Made by a program: the position numbers and the translations under genes. This document shows positions 1-9,827 of a stretch of 64,000 bases of DNA, piece by piece. The DNA is taken from NCBI RefSeq assembly GCF_947251645.1, contig NZ_OX366364.1, forward strand, positions 186,001 to 250,000. The letters are read 5' to 3'. Each line of letters begins with the position of its first letter. Within the stretch, counting starts at the first letter, position 1. Source of the stretch: Wolbachia endosymbiont (group A) of Bibio marci (GTDB lineage Bacteria; Pseudomonadota; Alphaproteobacteria; Rickettsiales; Anaplasmataceae). The notes beneath the pieces were generated by a model, which saw only the letters and a program-made list of their open reading frames with translations, made no database searches and had not been told where the DNA came from.

Positions 1-912
1 GAGCAAGGGATAGAAAATAATATAGCACTGACCTTCGGAAATTTCGATGGCATTCATTTAGGACATAAATTTGCAATTTCCACTCTAAAGAAGGTAGCAC
101 AAGAAAGAGGATTACCCTCCGCAGTTTTAACTTTTGAGCCTCACCCATCAACTGTTTTATTTGGTAGAAACAATTTTAGGTTAATAGACCAAGAACAAAA
201 AAAGGAACTGATCAGCAGCTATGGTATAGATTACTTGTATATTATTAATTTTAATAGAGGTTTTTCTGAGGTTAGCTGCGATGACTTTATCAGTAAGATT
301 TTAATAGATAAATATGGCGCTAAACACATAATTGTCGGAGAAAATTGCACTTTTGGTCATAAACGATTGGGTGATATATTAACTCTAGAGAAATATTCTG
401 AAACATATGGATACTCTTTGACTAAATTAGAGCCATTAATAATTGACGGCAAAATTTGCTCTTCTTCTTCAATAAGGGAGTATGTACAGAGGGGCGAAAC
501 AGAAATTGCTAATAAATTGCTCGGCAGACCTTATCAAGTTTCTGGTGTTGTGACAAAAGGTGCATGTAGAGGTAGAGAAATAGGATTTCCAACCATAAAT
601 ATTCCTATAGAAGATTGCATGATAAAACCAAAATTTGGTACATATTACGCTAAAGTGATGTTTTCTGATAATAACCCAAATTGGTTATATGGAGTAGTCA
701 ATATTGGTATGAGACCTACATTTAAGGATCTGAAAAAGCCCATAATAGAAATGCACATATTCGATTTTGATGAAGACGTATATAATCATAAAGTCAACAT
801 ACAACTTTTAAAATTCATAAGGTCAGAAAAAAAATTCCATAGTATTGAGGAGTTAACAAAACAGATAAATTATGATATACTTAAAGTTTGTAGGTTAAAG
901 GCAAATTTATGA
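1..912 (+). CDS. ribF: Bifunctional riboflavin kinase / FMN adenylyltransferase, 5' end outside the window
   Basis: Makes FMN from riboflavin and then FAD. The reading frame is open from base 1, so the start codon lies upstream of the window; 303 codons are visible. Near the visible N-terminus is the nucleotidyltransferase motif GNFDGIHLGH. The C-terminal half carries the riboflavin kinase signature around GREIGFPTIN, followed by VNIGMRPTF. The stop overlaps the lspA start by four bases (ATGA), so the two are probably translated together. ribF next to lspA is a common proteobacterial arrangement. Function is secure from the motifs; only the start is unseen. Confidence 0.95.
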   Translation, partial: EQGIENNIALTFGNFDGIHLGHKFAISTLKKVAQERGLPSAVLTFEPHPSTVLFGRNNFRLIDQEQKKELISSYGIDYLYIINFNRGFSEVSCDDFISKILIDKYGAKHIIVGENCTFGHKRLGDILTLEKYSETYGYSLTKLEPLIIDGKICSSSSIREYVQRGETEIANKLLGRPYQVSGVVTKGACRGREIGFPTINIPIEDCMIKPKFGTYYAKVMFSDNNPNWLYGVVNIGMRPTFKDLKKPIIEMHIFDFDEDVYNHKVNIQLLKFIRSEKKFHSIEELTKQINYDILKVCRLKANL

Positions 913-1385
913 AAAAGTTATGCTTAATTGTTATATTAATTATAGTATTGATTGACCAAACGAGCAAATCGTACATAAACTCATTGATTGATGAAGGAGA
1001 ATCAATTGAGATCACTAGCTTTATAAAGCTAGTTGAAGTTTGGAATTCAGGTATTAGTTTTGGAATGTGTAGCGCTTTACCACATGGCGGTTTCTTTTTT
1101 TCAGCAGTTTCAATACTAATAATTGGTATACTTGCATACTTGATATACAAGTCTGATGATCAGTCAACTTACCTTGGTTTTTCTCTGATGATTGGTGGAG
1201 CAATCGGAAACGTAGTTGACAGGATCTACTGGGGAGCTGTATATGATTTCATATATTTTCATATTGATGATTGGTATTGGCCAGCCTTTAATTTAGCAGA
1301 TTTATCTATAGTTTGTGGAATGTTTACATTGCTATATAAGTGTTATATATACGATATGCTTATTTCTAAACAAAATGAGGAATAA
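909..1385 (+). CDS. lspA: Signal peptidase II (lipoprotein signal peptidase)
   Basis: Inner-membrane aspartyl protease that removes signal peptides from diacylglyceryl-modified prolipoproteins, acting after Lgt (also in this window). 158 residues, usual for the family. Family motifs are present: DQTSK near residue 16, the NSGISF block near 46, then GNVVDR with VYDFI (Asp113) and FNLAD (Asp131), the likely catalytic pair. Four hydrophobic segments fit the four-helix topology. It overlaps ribF by four bases. Its 3' end has been duplicated just downstream (see repeat at 1319). Confidence 0.95.
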   Translation: MKKLCLIVILIIVLIDQTSKSYINSLIDEGESIEITSFIKLVEVWNSGISFGMCSALPHGGFFFSAVSILIIGILAYLIYKSDDQSTYLGFSLMIGGAIGNVVDRIYWGAVYDFIYFHIDDWYWPAFNLADLSIVCGMFTLLYKCYIYDMLISKQNEE

Positions 1386-1486
1386 AATAATTATGTTTAC
1401 ATAATGTTGACATCGCTATATAAGTGGTATACATATGATATGTTTATTTTCAAACAACAATGAGGAATAAAATAATTGTTTTTATA
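1319..1486 (+). repeat. Tandem duplication of the lspA 3' end
   Basis: Two imperfect 84-base units, 1319-1402 and 1403-1486. The first contains the last 22 codons and stop of lspA; the second is a diverged copy with several substitutions between lspA and the next gene. The shared cores include GCTATATAAGTG and ATGAGGAATAAAATAATT. The duplication does not change the lspA product. Confidence 0.8.
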
Positions 1487-1499
1487 TTAGGTCGAAATA

Positions 1500-2840
1500 A
1501 TGCTTCATAAGCTTTTTAGTTTTCTTATACTACCTGCACTTTTTTTTACTTATCCAATTTCTTTGAAGGCTTTAAGCATAGAGCACGACATAAAACATGC
1601 TAAACTCAGTAACGGACTAGATGTCTATGTTGTTCCTAATCATCGGATTCCAGCCGTTTTACATGCAGTGATATATAAAGTTGGGGGAATGGATGATCCA
1701 ATCGGCAAAGCAGGATTGGCTCACTACTTTGAACATTTAATGTTTGAAACTACAGGGAAGTTCACAGATATAGAAGCCACTATGAGTAGCATTGGGGCTC
1801 AATTTAACGCATTTACCACTAAAGAATATACTTGTTATTTTGAGTTGGTCCCAAAAAAAGATTTACCACTTGCAATGGAAGTTGAAGCAGATAGAATGGG
1901 CAGCTTTAATGTTACTCAAGACAAAATAGATAGAGAAAAAAACATTGTACTGGAAGAAAGAAAAATGATATTTGATAATCATCCTAACAACTTGTTATGG
2001 GAAGAAATGAATAGTGCATTTTACCGTACTGGCTATGGTAGATCTGTTATCGGCTGGGAGAGCGATATCAAAACTTACAATCAAGATGACATAACGAGGT
2101 TTCATGATAACTATTATCACCCCGGCAATGCAATATTACTGATTGTTGGTGATGTGGAATTTGATGAAGTAGTGAAGCTAGCAGAAGAAAAATATGGTGA
2201 CATTAAGTCTAAGGCAGTAATTAGGCATTACCCAAATCAAGATCCAGTGCATAATGCAGGTTTATTGGTGATTTTAGAGAGCACTGAAGTAAAAGAACCA
2301 GTTTTATATTTTCGTTATCGTGTTCCCTTATTTGAGCACATAAATGAAGCCTCTGCTGCTCATTTAGCGATTGACATTTTAGGTGGCGGCAAATCCAGCA
2401 AACTGTATAAAGATTTGGTTTTAGATAAAGATGTGGCAGTATCAGTATCTGCTTATTACAATAGTTTAACTTTTAGTGATGGCTACATTGATATTGAAAT
2501 AATTCCAAAAAGCGGAGTTAATTTAGATATTGTTGAAAGAGAGTTAGATAATGCTATTAATAACTTCATGTCTAAAGGAATAACGGATGAGGAGTTGCAA
2601 AGCTCGAAATATAGATACAAAGTAGCACAATTTGATAATCTATCTGACTTAACTCATATAGCAATGTTTTATGTGCCACGCCTCGCACTTGGTATTCCAC
2701 TTGATGAAATAGATATTTCATATAGCAAAATCAATGATGTTAATTTAGAGGATGTAAATAACAAAATTCGTACTATCTTTTCTGCTAATAAGTTAATTGG
2801 CCGTTTATTACCAAAAGGAGATGATAATGAGAATAAGTAA
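1500..2840 (+). CDS. M16 family zinc peptidase, catalytic type, secreted
   Basis: 446-residue M16 (pitrilysin / processing-peptidase-like) protease. The inverted zinc motif HYFEH (His75, Glu78, His79) is intact, and the third ligand is likely a Glu in AMEVEAD near 127-129. The N-terminus is a hydrophobic signal peptide of about 25 residues, so it probably acts in the periplasm. The next gene, overlapping by 14 bases, encodes a second M16 protein without the zinc motif. This active/inactive pairing is known for heterodimeric M16 enzymes, so the two products probably form one protease. The substrate is not known. Confidence 0.88.
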   Translation: MLHKLFSFLILPALFFTYPISLKALSIEHDIKHAKLSNGLDVYVVPNHRIPAVLHAVIYKVGGMDDPIGKAGLAHYFEHLMFETTGKFTDIEATMSSIGAQFNAFTTKEYTCYFELVPKKDLPLAMEVEADRMGSFNVTQDKIDREKNIVLEERKMIFDNHPNNLLWEEMNSAFYRTGYGRSVIGWESDIKTYNQDDITRFHDNYYHPGNAILLIVGDVEFDEVVKLAEEKYGDIKSKAVIRHYPNQDPVHNAGLLVILESTEVKEPVLYFRYRVPLFEHINEASAAHLAIDILGGGKSSKLYKDLVLDKDVAVSVSAYYNSLTFSDGYIDIEIIPKSGVNLDIVERELDNAINNFMSKGITDEELQSSKYRYKVAQFDNLSDLTHIAMFYVPRLALGIPLDEIDISYSKINDVNLEDVNNKIRTIFSANKLIGRLLPKGDDNENK

Positions 2841-4146
2841 ATTTGTACTTCTATTTTTTTTCTGCCTAAGCTTTAATTTACAAGCAAGTGGTAACTTAAA
2901 TATAGAAGAGGTTACTACCCGTAAAGGGTTTAAGTTTCTATTCGTTGAAAGCCACGATTTACCAAAAGTTTCACTTAATATATCGTTTAAAGATGCAGGT
3001 TATGCACATGAAAATGCAGAAAAACAGGGACTTACTTGGTTTACTTCTCTTGTAATTCAAGAAGGGGCAGGAAAAAATGATGCCAAAGGTTTTGTGAAAA
3101 AGCTTGAAGATAAAGGGATTAGTCTACGTTTTAGTGCTGGTTTAGAAACGTTTGGAGTTTCGTTGAACACTCTGTCTGAGAATTTAGAAGAAGGTGTTTC
3201 ACTACTTAGCGACGCTATAACGCGTCCTAAAGTTGACTCTGAAGGGTTGAATAGAGTTTTCGAGAAAGCCAAAGTTGATTTTAATAATCTTGAAAAAAAT
3301 CCTTTTTTTGTTGCTAAAAAAGAATTGGGAACGTTGTTATTTAAAAAGCACCCTTACTCAAAAAGTGAATATGGAACTCTTGATACTATAACAAATATTA
3401 CTAGAGACGATGTTTTAACATACATAAAGCGCAATTTTGCTAAAGATAACATAGTTATCAGTGTTGTTGGTTGCATAAAAAAAGAAGAAACTATTACATT
3501 ATTAGATAAATATTTATCTAAATTACCATCAAAAAGATCGAAAGTTAGAAAAATACCTGTAAAAAATAATTTTGGTTCTGCAGAAAGTAAAAATATTTTT
3601 ATGGATATACCACAGAGTGTGATACTTTTTGCTCAAAAAGGTATAGCTTATGAAGATCCTAATTATTATAACGCTAGTGTCTTGATTAATGCACTTGGTA
3701 GCATGGGATTGAATTCAATATTAATGAAAGAACTGAGGCAGAACTTAGGTATTACTTATGGTGTTAATGCACGTATTCTTACCAATAAACATGGGAACGT
3801 TATAGCTGGAAGTATTAATACTGATAGTTCTACTGCCAGTCAATCAGTATCAGCAATAAAAGATACGCTGAGCAAGGTTCAAAAAGAAGGAATTGACGAA
3901 CAATTGTTCAAGGATGCAAAAATTGGCTTGGTAAATAATCTTGTCCTTCTCCTGTCCAATAACACAAATACAGCAATGCTGCTCGATAATATGCAGATAA
4001 ATGATCGTGATGTTAACCTTATAAATAATTATGCGAATATCATTAATGATGTTAAATTAGAGGAAGTAAACGAACTGGCAAGTTCTTTACTGGAACCCGA
4101 AAATTTATTTTTTGTTGAAGTTGGAAAAAACACTCAAAGTCAATAA
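2827..4146 (+). CDS. M16 family peptidase-like protein, non-catalytic partner
   Basis: 439 residues with an N-terminal signal peptide. I place the start at the ATG at 2827 because AGGAG (2816-2820) sits six bases upstream; an in-frame TTG at 2797 lies further inside the previous gene. The HxxEH zinc motif expected near residue 50 is replaced by GLTWFTSLVIQEG, so no zinc can be held there. The C-terminal M16 block with ELRQNLGITYGV, which contacts substrate in this family, is kept. It probably forms the substrate-binding half of a heterodimer with the upstream protein. The 3' end overlaps the convergent purN by seven bases. Confidence 0.85.
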   Translation: MRISKFVLLFFFCLSFNLQASGNLNIEEVTTRKGFKFLFVESHDLPKVSLNISFKDAGYAHENAEKQGLTWFTSLVIQEGAGKNDAKGFVKKLEDKGISLRFSAGLETFGVSLNTLSENLEEGVSLLSDAITRPKVDSEGLNRVFEKAKVDFNNLEKNPFFVAKKELGTLLFKKHPYSKSEYGTLDTITNITRDDVLTYIKRNFAKDNIVISVVGCIKKEETITLLDKYLSKLPSKRSKVRKIPVKNNFGSAESKNIFMDIPQSVILFAQKGIAYEDPNYYNASVLINALGSMGLNSILMKELRQNLGITYGVNARILTNKHGNVIAGSINTDSSTASQSVSAIKDTLSKVQKEGIDEQLFKDAKIGLVNNLVLLLSNNTNTAMLLDNMQINDRDVNLINNYANIINDVKLEEVNELASSLLEPENLFFVEVGKNTQSQ

Positions 4147-4706
4147 TGAATACTTTCTGCTATTGATCTTACTGCTTCTACATAACACTTATGCTCCTCA
4201 GCTAGAATGCGTTCTGAAAGGCTTTGAATATCATCAGCTGGTAACACTGGCACAGCAGCTTGAGCAATTATGGCTCCAGCATCAACTTCAGGAGTGACAT
4301 AATGTACAGTACAACCTGTAATTTTTACACCTGCTTTTAGAGCTTGCTCTTGAGCGTTTAGACCTTTAAAAGACGGAAGTAAAGAGGGATGAATATTTAT
4401 AACCTTGTTATGCCATTTACTCAGAAAATCAGCTTTGAGAATTCTCATAAACCCTGCAAGGCAAATTAAATCAACCTTATGTTGAACAAGTATTTTGTGA
4501 ATTTTATCAGCATCAAGTGGTTTATTATTAACAACAAACGCTGGGATTCCTGCTTGCTCTGCTGTTTTCAGACCAGCAGCTTCGCTATTATTTGTGATAA
4601 CACATGCAACTTCTGCGGGAAAATTCTGATCTTGACATGCTTCTATCAAGGCCTGCATATTTGATCCCCTGCCTGAAATTAGTATTCCGAGTTTTATCTT
4701 TTTCAT
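4140..4706 (-). CDS. purN: Phosphoribosylglycinamide formyltransferase
   Basis: Transfers a formyl group from 10-formyl-tetrahydrofolate to GAR in purine synthesis. 188 residues, the normal length. Visible motifs: GILISGRGSN at the N-terminus (phosphate loop), the folate/catalytic block HPSLLPSFKG with its His, and TGCTVHYV with the Asp-containing loop after it. It is convergent with the M16 pair. De novo purine synthesis is typical of Wolbachia. Confidence 0.95.
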   Translation of the reverse strand: MKKIKLGILISGRGSNMQALIEACQDQNFPAEVACVITNNSEAAGLKTAEQAGIPAFVVNNKPLDADKIHKILVQHKVDLICLAGFMRILKADFLSKWHNKVINIHPSLLPSFKGLNAQEQALKAGVKITGCTVHYVTPEVDAGAIIAQAAVPVLPADDIQSLSERILAEEHKCYVEAVRSIAESIHY

Positions 4707-5011
4707 TGTAGCACAGTTAATTTAAAATTTAGTTAATACTAACAAAACAGCTCAAAAGGAAAACTTATTTTATAGCAAAGAAGGCAGACTAAACTCTTTA
4801 TATAAGTGGACCTCTAATTTTGGACCTCACTGGACAACACAAAAATAACGAATAGCCCCATGTACCCAGCTAAAACTAGCTTTAATGCTTAGATATTGTG
4901 CTATTTTTGTATAATATACCACTATAAGTATATATTTTTGTAATCGCGTTATTATTTATTTAACAAAGTATTAGTATAATTTATTACACTGGATTAAATG
5001 GAGAAAGTTCA
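4707..5011. other. Intergenic region, AT-rich, no gene seen
   Basis: 305 bases between purN and an unknown gene. No open frame of note. Around 4806-4857 is a stretch repeating GGACCTC that could be debris of an insertion sequence, but I cannot identify it. The last part is very AT-rich and holds GGAGAAAG just before the start at 5012, a reasonable ribosome binding site. Confidence 0.5.
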
Positions 5012-5428
5012 ATGAGTAAATTACCGAACAATGCAAAAATAGGTAAATCTCAGGTTACTCAGTGGGAGGTAATAAAAAATTGTGAATATGCTGATAATTG
5101 CTTGTCAAAAATAGTAACTTTGTACGTTATTAGAATAACTCAGCTATCAGATTTTTATACGAGTGACGAACCTGAAATTAACACTGTTTTAGCAAGAATA
5201 AGCGTGACAAGTGAAAATGTATTTTTAAACAAGGCTACTACTATTGAAGTTATGGAAGGTATTTTTCCGTATAAATTTAACAGCAAGAAGAGAAATAACA
5301 TATTAAGGTTAGAAGATTTATATAATTATTTATGTTCTATTGTTAATAATAGCCTCCCAAAAGAAATGCTTGAAAGTCTTGTAAGGGAATATAAGGATGC
5401 TGTTAACTTATTTAAAGCAATTACTTAA
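5012..5428 (+). CDS. Protein of unknown function, 138 residues
   Basis: Not recognised. Soluble, no signal peptide or membrane segment, with a lysine-rich C-terminal helical region. The ATG is preceded by GGAGAAAG at a good distance, which supports that it is translated. It overlaps the 3' end of the convergent mnhE-like gene by eight bases. Length and codon use are like the neighbours. Probably a lineage-specific Wolbachia protein. Confidence 0.6.
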   Translation: MSKLPNNAKIGKSQVTQWEVIKNCEYADNCLSKIVTLYVIRITQLSDFYTSDEPEINTVLARISVTSENVFLNKATTIEVMEGIFPYKFNSKKRNNILRLEDLYNYLCSIVNNSLPKEMLESLVREYKDAVNLFKAIT

Positions 5429-5951
5429 CTGAACGTAGTATTTTTAAGATTCTACTTTCTATTTCAGAAATGCCACTTTCAAGATCTTTATCTATCAAAT
5501 ACATGGTAGACAAATACGTTTTTTGCTTGCTTTCAACATTGATAGTTAAAGTTCCGGGAGTGATTGTAACTGAACTAGCAAATAATGCAATGCTTTCATC
5601 ATTATGCCCTTTGCATCTTCTTAGGATAATGATCGGTTCAAGCTTAGATTTGAGTTGTAGCACCTTTTTTGTTACATAAACACTTGATAAAATGATTTGG
5701 TAAATTAACCATGGTATATAACTCACGAGCTTATAAAACGACAGTCTACTCGTACCATTTAAAATCTGACTCAGAGCGCTTTCAGCGTTTATCAACCGTC
5801 TAAAGATAAACAATGTGAATATAGAGGAAAACACTCCACAAAAAATAAAGAACGGCTCAAAATAACCAGACAGTATAATCCATAGAACAAATAAAGTTAT
5901 AAACGACAGAGAAAAAAATTTGATTTCCTTCCTAAAGTTGAGGTTTTTCAT
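5421..5951 (-). CDS. mnhE: Na+/H+ antiporter (Mrp/Mnh) subunit E
   Basis: 176-residue membrane protein of the MrpE family, one subunit of the multi-part Mrp cation/proton antiporter. Hydrophobic segments near residues 12-50 are followed by the family block with VTITPGTLTINVE in a cytoplasmic C-terminal domain. The other Mrp subunits are not next to it, so the complex is encoded from dispersed loci here. Confidence 0.82.
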   Translation of the reverse strand: MKNLNFRKEIKFFSLSFITLFVLWIILSGYFEPFFIFCGVFSSIFTLFIFRRLINAESALSQILNGTSRLSFYKLVSYIPWLIYQIILSSVYVTKKVLQLKSKLEPIIILRRCKGHNDESIALFASSVTITPGTLTINVESKQKTYLSTMYLIDKDLESGISEIESRILKILRSVK

Positions 5952-6067
5952 AGTCTGTAATATAACTTAAATGACTCTTTAAGGAAAGATAATAACGAAT
6001 ATTTAGGTTCTTGACTTCTATGTTAAAAGATATAACAACTAAGTTATGCATTTTAAGTGAGGAAGTT

Positions 6068-8358
6068 ATGAAATATGACGAATTTATGGAAATATTAAAA
6101 GAAATAGATAGCCTTTTAGATTTGAGCAAGGACAATATAGTTAAAAAAATAAAAGCTGAGTTACAAAAAAAGATTCAGGTTTATGTCAAGAGTGGGAAAA
6201 GAGTAACCCTGACAACGATAGTAGACCTAACATAGATCACAAATTCACTATATCTCGTGATCAAAATTATGGGGAAGTCACATTGTTGCATCTTGCTTCT
6301 TATGGGAACTGTGCAAAGGTAGCAAAAGCTCTGATTGAAAACGGGGCAGATGTTAATACAGAATATGATAATAAAATTACTTCTTTACATATTGCTGTTC
6401 ACTATGGCCACAAAGATACAGTAGACATTCTAATCGCAGAAGGAGCAAAGGTTAATGCAGAAGATGATAAAGGATGTACTCCTTTACATATTGCTGCTAC
6501 ACATGGCTACGAAAAGATAGTACAAGCTCTATCAAAAGCAAAAGGAATCAACGTTGATGCAAAAAATAGTAATGGATGGGCTCCTTTACATATTGCTGCT
6601 ACAAATGGCTACGAAGGTGTAGTAAAAATTCTAATCGAAGAAGAAGCAAAGGTTGATGTACAAGGTAGTAGTGAGTATACTCCTTTGCATTATGCTGCTA
6701 AAAATGGCCACGAAGATGTAGTAAAAACTCTAATTGCAAACAAAGCAAATGTTAATGCAGAAGATGATAAAGGATGGGCCCCTTTACATATTGCTGCTGA
6801 AAAGGGCCACGAAAAGATAGTACAAGCTCTATTAAAAGCAGAAAGAATCAACGTTGATGCAAAAAATAGTGATGGATGGACTCCTTTACATATTGCTGCA
6901 AATAACCACGAAAAGATAGTACAAGCTCTATTAAAAGCAGAAGGAATCAACGTTGATGCAAAAAATAGTGATGGATGGACTCCTTTACATATTGCTGCTA
7001 CATATGGCCACGAAAAGATAGTACAAGCTCTATCAAAAGCAGAAGGAATCAACGTTGATGCAAAAAATAGTAATGGATGGGCTCCTTTACATATTGCTGC
7101 TACAAATGGCTACGAAGGTGTAGTAAAAATTCTAATCGCAGAAGAAGCAAAGGTTGATGTACAAGGTAGTGGTGTGTGTACTCCTTTGCATTTTGCTGCT
7201 GAAAAGGGCCACGAAGATGTAGTAAAAATTCTAATTGAAAACAAAGCAAATGTTAATGCAAAAGATAATTATGAACGTACTCCTTTGCATATTGCTGCTT
7301 ACTATGGCTATGCGAATGTAGTAAGCATTCTAATCGCAAAAGGAGCAGAGGTTAAGGCAAAAAGTAATAATGGATGTACTTCTTTGCATTATGCTGCTGA
7401 AGAGAACCACATAAAGGTAGTAAAAATTCTAGTTGAGAAAGCAGATGTTAATGCAGAAGGTATTGAGGACAAGACTCCTTTACATATTGCTGCTGCAAAG
7501 GGCTGCAAAGATGTAGTAGAAACTCTAATTGCAAAAGGAGCAAAGGTTAATGCAGAAGATAATTATGAACGTACTCCTTTGCATATTGCTGCTTACTATG
7601 GCCATACAAATATAGTAAGCATTCTAATCGCAGAAGGAGCAGAGGTTAATGCAAAAAGTAATGATGGATATACTTCTTTGCATGTTGCTGCTGAAAAGGG
7701 CCACGAAGATGTAGTAGAAACTCTAATTGCAAAAGGAGCAAAGGTTAATGCAGAAGATAATGATAGATGTACTCCTTTACATCATGCTGCTGAAAAGGGC
7801 CACGAAGATGTAGTAAACATTCTAATCGCAAAAAGAGCAGAGGTTAATGCAAACAATGGTGATGGACGTACTCCTTTACATCTTGCTGCTAAAAATGGCA
7901 AGATAAAAGTGGTGGAAGCTCTGCTAGAAGCTGGAGCAGACCCTTCATTAAAAGATGTTGATGAAAAAACGCCAAGAGACCTTACTAAAGATCAAGGTAT
8001 AATTCAGCTTGTAGAGGAAGCGGAAAAAAAACAAACGTTAAAAAATGAGAATAAAAAAACGCCAAAGGATCTTACTGAAAATAAAGATGCAATACAGCTT
8101 CCAGAGAAAAAGGAAGAAAAACAGGTTGGAAAAAATGCAATTGTAAAAGGTGTTATTGTGTGTTTTGTAACTGCGGTGATAGTTGGTGCTACACTTGCAC
8201 TTACTACCGCCCTATCTGTGCTAGCAATAATTGGGCTAGTTGCAGGATCTGCGCTCATAGTTGGTGCTGGTCAATATATAATGTCAAAGCCTAAAACTGA
8301 AATGAAAGGAGTAAAGCAGGAACTTGTACCTGGAAAGGCAAAAAAAGCACTTACTTGA
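6068..8358 (+). pseudogene. Ankyrin-repeat membrane protein gene, interrupted by a one-base frameshift
   Basis: Read through, this would be about 763 residues: a charged helical N-terminus, roughly 18 ankyrin repeats, a Lys/Glu-rich linker and two hydrophobic C-terminal segments (8145-8285). The N-terminal part from the ATG at 6068 (AGGA upstream) is in one frame and the repeats from about 6172 are in another. The frames join without loss if the A7 run at 6165-6171 is read as A8; the peptide then runs through EWEKSNPDND into the first repeat. Downstream the frame is open to 8358. The ORF from 6283 alone has no natural start. Ankyrin proteins with membrane tails are typical Wolbachia host-interaction candidates. 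It may be a pseudogene, may be rescued by slippage on the A run, or the run may be misread. Confidence 0.75.
6463..7900 (+). repeat. Ankyrin-coding tandem repeat array with near-identical units
   Basis: 99- to 105-base units encode the ankyrin consensus with TPLHIAA. Units around 6540-6700 and 7050-7180 share long near-identical stretches (for example NGYEGVVKILI and AEEAKVDVQG), and the KIVQALLKAEGINVDAKNS block appears several times between 6500 and 7070. This similarity at DNA level points to recent duplication or gene conversion within the gene. Confidence 0.8.
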
Positions 8359-8478
8359 TTTTTGTTATCCTGTTGCTATCAGACTAGCCTGGCACCTTAT
8401 ATTTATTGGAATAATTGTTTTGTTATGAATTAAGTCAAAAATTCTGTAATATATTGAAGCTTAAAGATATCTTTAGAT

Positions 8479-8928
8479 ATGGAAGTTATTGCAGAAAATA
8501 GGAAAGCAAGGTTTGAATATTTCATCTTAGAAGAATTTGAAGCAGGTATGGTCTTATTAAGCAGTGAAGTTAAATCGCTAAGAGAGAGAAAAGTAAATAT
8601 TTCCGACGCTTACGTTATCGAAAGAAATAGTGAAATATGGCTGCATAATATGCACATTGCAGAATATAAAGCTGCAAACCGAAAAAATCATAAGCCAAAA
8701 AGGGAACGTAAATTACTCTTGCATAAAAAGGAGATAAACAAACTAATTGGTCAAATCAAGACTGCTGGGATAACTGTTGTGCCGCTTTCGATCTATTTTA
8801 ATGATAAAGGATTTGCAAAAACTAAAATTGCCATTGTAAAAGGAAAAAAACTCTACGATAAGAGAGCAACCATAAAACAGAGAGAGTGGGATCGTGAAAA
8901 AAGTAGATTGTCTAAGAATAATTTGTAG
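8479..8928 (+). CDS. smpB: SsrA-binding protein
   Basis: 149 residues. Binds tmRNA and brings it to stalled ribosomes for trans-translation. The family block is clear: [16 protein letters not shown] near residue 21, [10 protein letters not shown] near 54, and the basic C-terminal tail with [19 protein letters not shown] that enters the decoding centre. It lies six bases before lgt. Confidence 0.96.
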   Translation: MEVIAENRKARFEYFILEEFEAGMVLLSSEVKSLRERKVNISDAYVIERNSEIWLHNMHIAEYKAANRKNHKPKRERKLLLHKKEINKLIGQIKTAGITVVPLSIYFNDKGFAKTKIAIVKGKKLYDKRATIKQREWDREKSRLSKNNL

Positions 8929-8934
8929 CAAAAT

Positions 8935-9726
8935 ATGTCTTTAAATCCAGTAATTTTCAGCATCGGTCCTGTTTCTATATATTGGTATTCCTTAGCCTAC
9001 GTTTTGGGTATAGTGTTTGCATATTGGTATTTACATAAGCTAGACGACCAAAAAATATTTACTAAGAATTTTTACGATTCGTTATTAATAGCCACTATTG
9101 TAGGTATTATCCTTGGAGGCAGACTTGGCTACGTATTGATATATGATCCAGTTCTTTATATAAGCAACCCTATCGAGATATTGAAAACCTGGGAAGGAGG
9201 GATGTCATTTCATGGTGGTGCTATAGGAGTTTTGCTTGCAGTAATAATTTCGTGTAAAAGACATAATATCCCTACATTTTATGCACTGGACCTAATTTCT
9301 TGCGGAGTTCCCATAGGTTTATTTTTAGGTCGCATAGGCAATTTTATAAACGGAGAGTTATTTGGCAGAGTTACAACTATGCCATGGGGTATGGTATTTC
9401 CAGAGAGTGGTGATAATTTGCTGCGTCATCCAAGCCAGCTTTATGAGGCATTTTTTGAAGGACCGCTACTTTTCGCAGTTGTAAATTCACTGTTTTTCTT
9501 GACTAGAATAAGACTGTATCACGGTGCGTTAACTGGTATTGCAGTTATGTGGTATGGAATAGCACGTTTTTTCGTTGAGTTTTTTCGCGAACCAGACTAT
9601 CAAATTGGCTATTTGTGGCTTGATTTAACTATGGGGCAGTTGCTTTCTATACCTATGGTTTTGCTGGGAATGCTTGTATATCTAGGCGCATTAAATTTAA
9701 AATTTAATACGAAATCTGTTACATAG
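8935..9726 (+). CDS. lgt: Prolipoprotein diacylglyceryl transferase
   Basis: Integral inner-membrane enzyme that puts diacylglycerol on the lipobox cysteine, the first step in lipoprotein maturation before LspA. 263 residues, multiple membrane helices. Signature motifs: SFHGGAIG near residue 95 and the Lgt signature GRIGNFINGELFGR near 137. Close behind smpB, so likely co-transcribed. Confidence 0.96.
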   Translation: MSLNPVIFSIGPVSIYWYSLAYVLGIVFAYWYLHKLDDQKIFTKNFYDSLLIATIVGIILGGRLGYVLIYDPVLYISNPIEILKTWEGGMSFHGGAIGVLLAVIISCKRHNIPTFYALDLISCGVPIGLFLGRIGNFINGELFGRVTTMPWGMVFPESGDNLLRHPSQLYEAFFEGPLLFAVVNSLFFLTRIRLYHGALTGIAVMWYGIARFFVEFFREPDYQIGYLWLDLTMGQLLSIPMVLLGMLVYLGALNLKFNTKSVT

Positions 9727-9827
9727 AGGAAAGGTGAGTTTAATAGAAAAATGTAGCCAGAAACCCTACATCATGCACAATTGTACGAATTTTCTGCGTT
9801 GTAGTAGAATAAATGTGAGATCCGGTG

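Noticed and set aside
4112..4297. 61-codon frame over the M16/purN junction
   Set aside because: Overlaps purN almost wholly on the opposite strand; no ribosome site.
6690..7052. 120-codon antisense frame in the ankyrin gene
   Set aside because: Produced by the repeating codon pattern on the other strand; no start signal.
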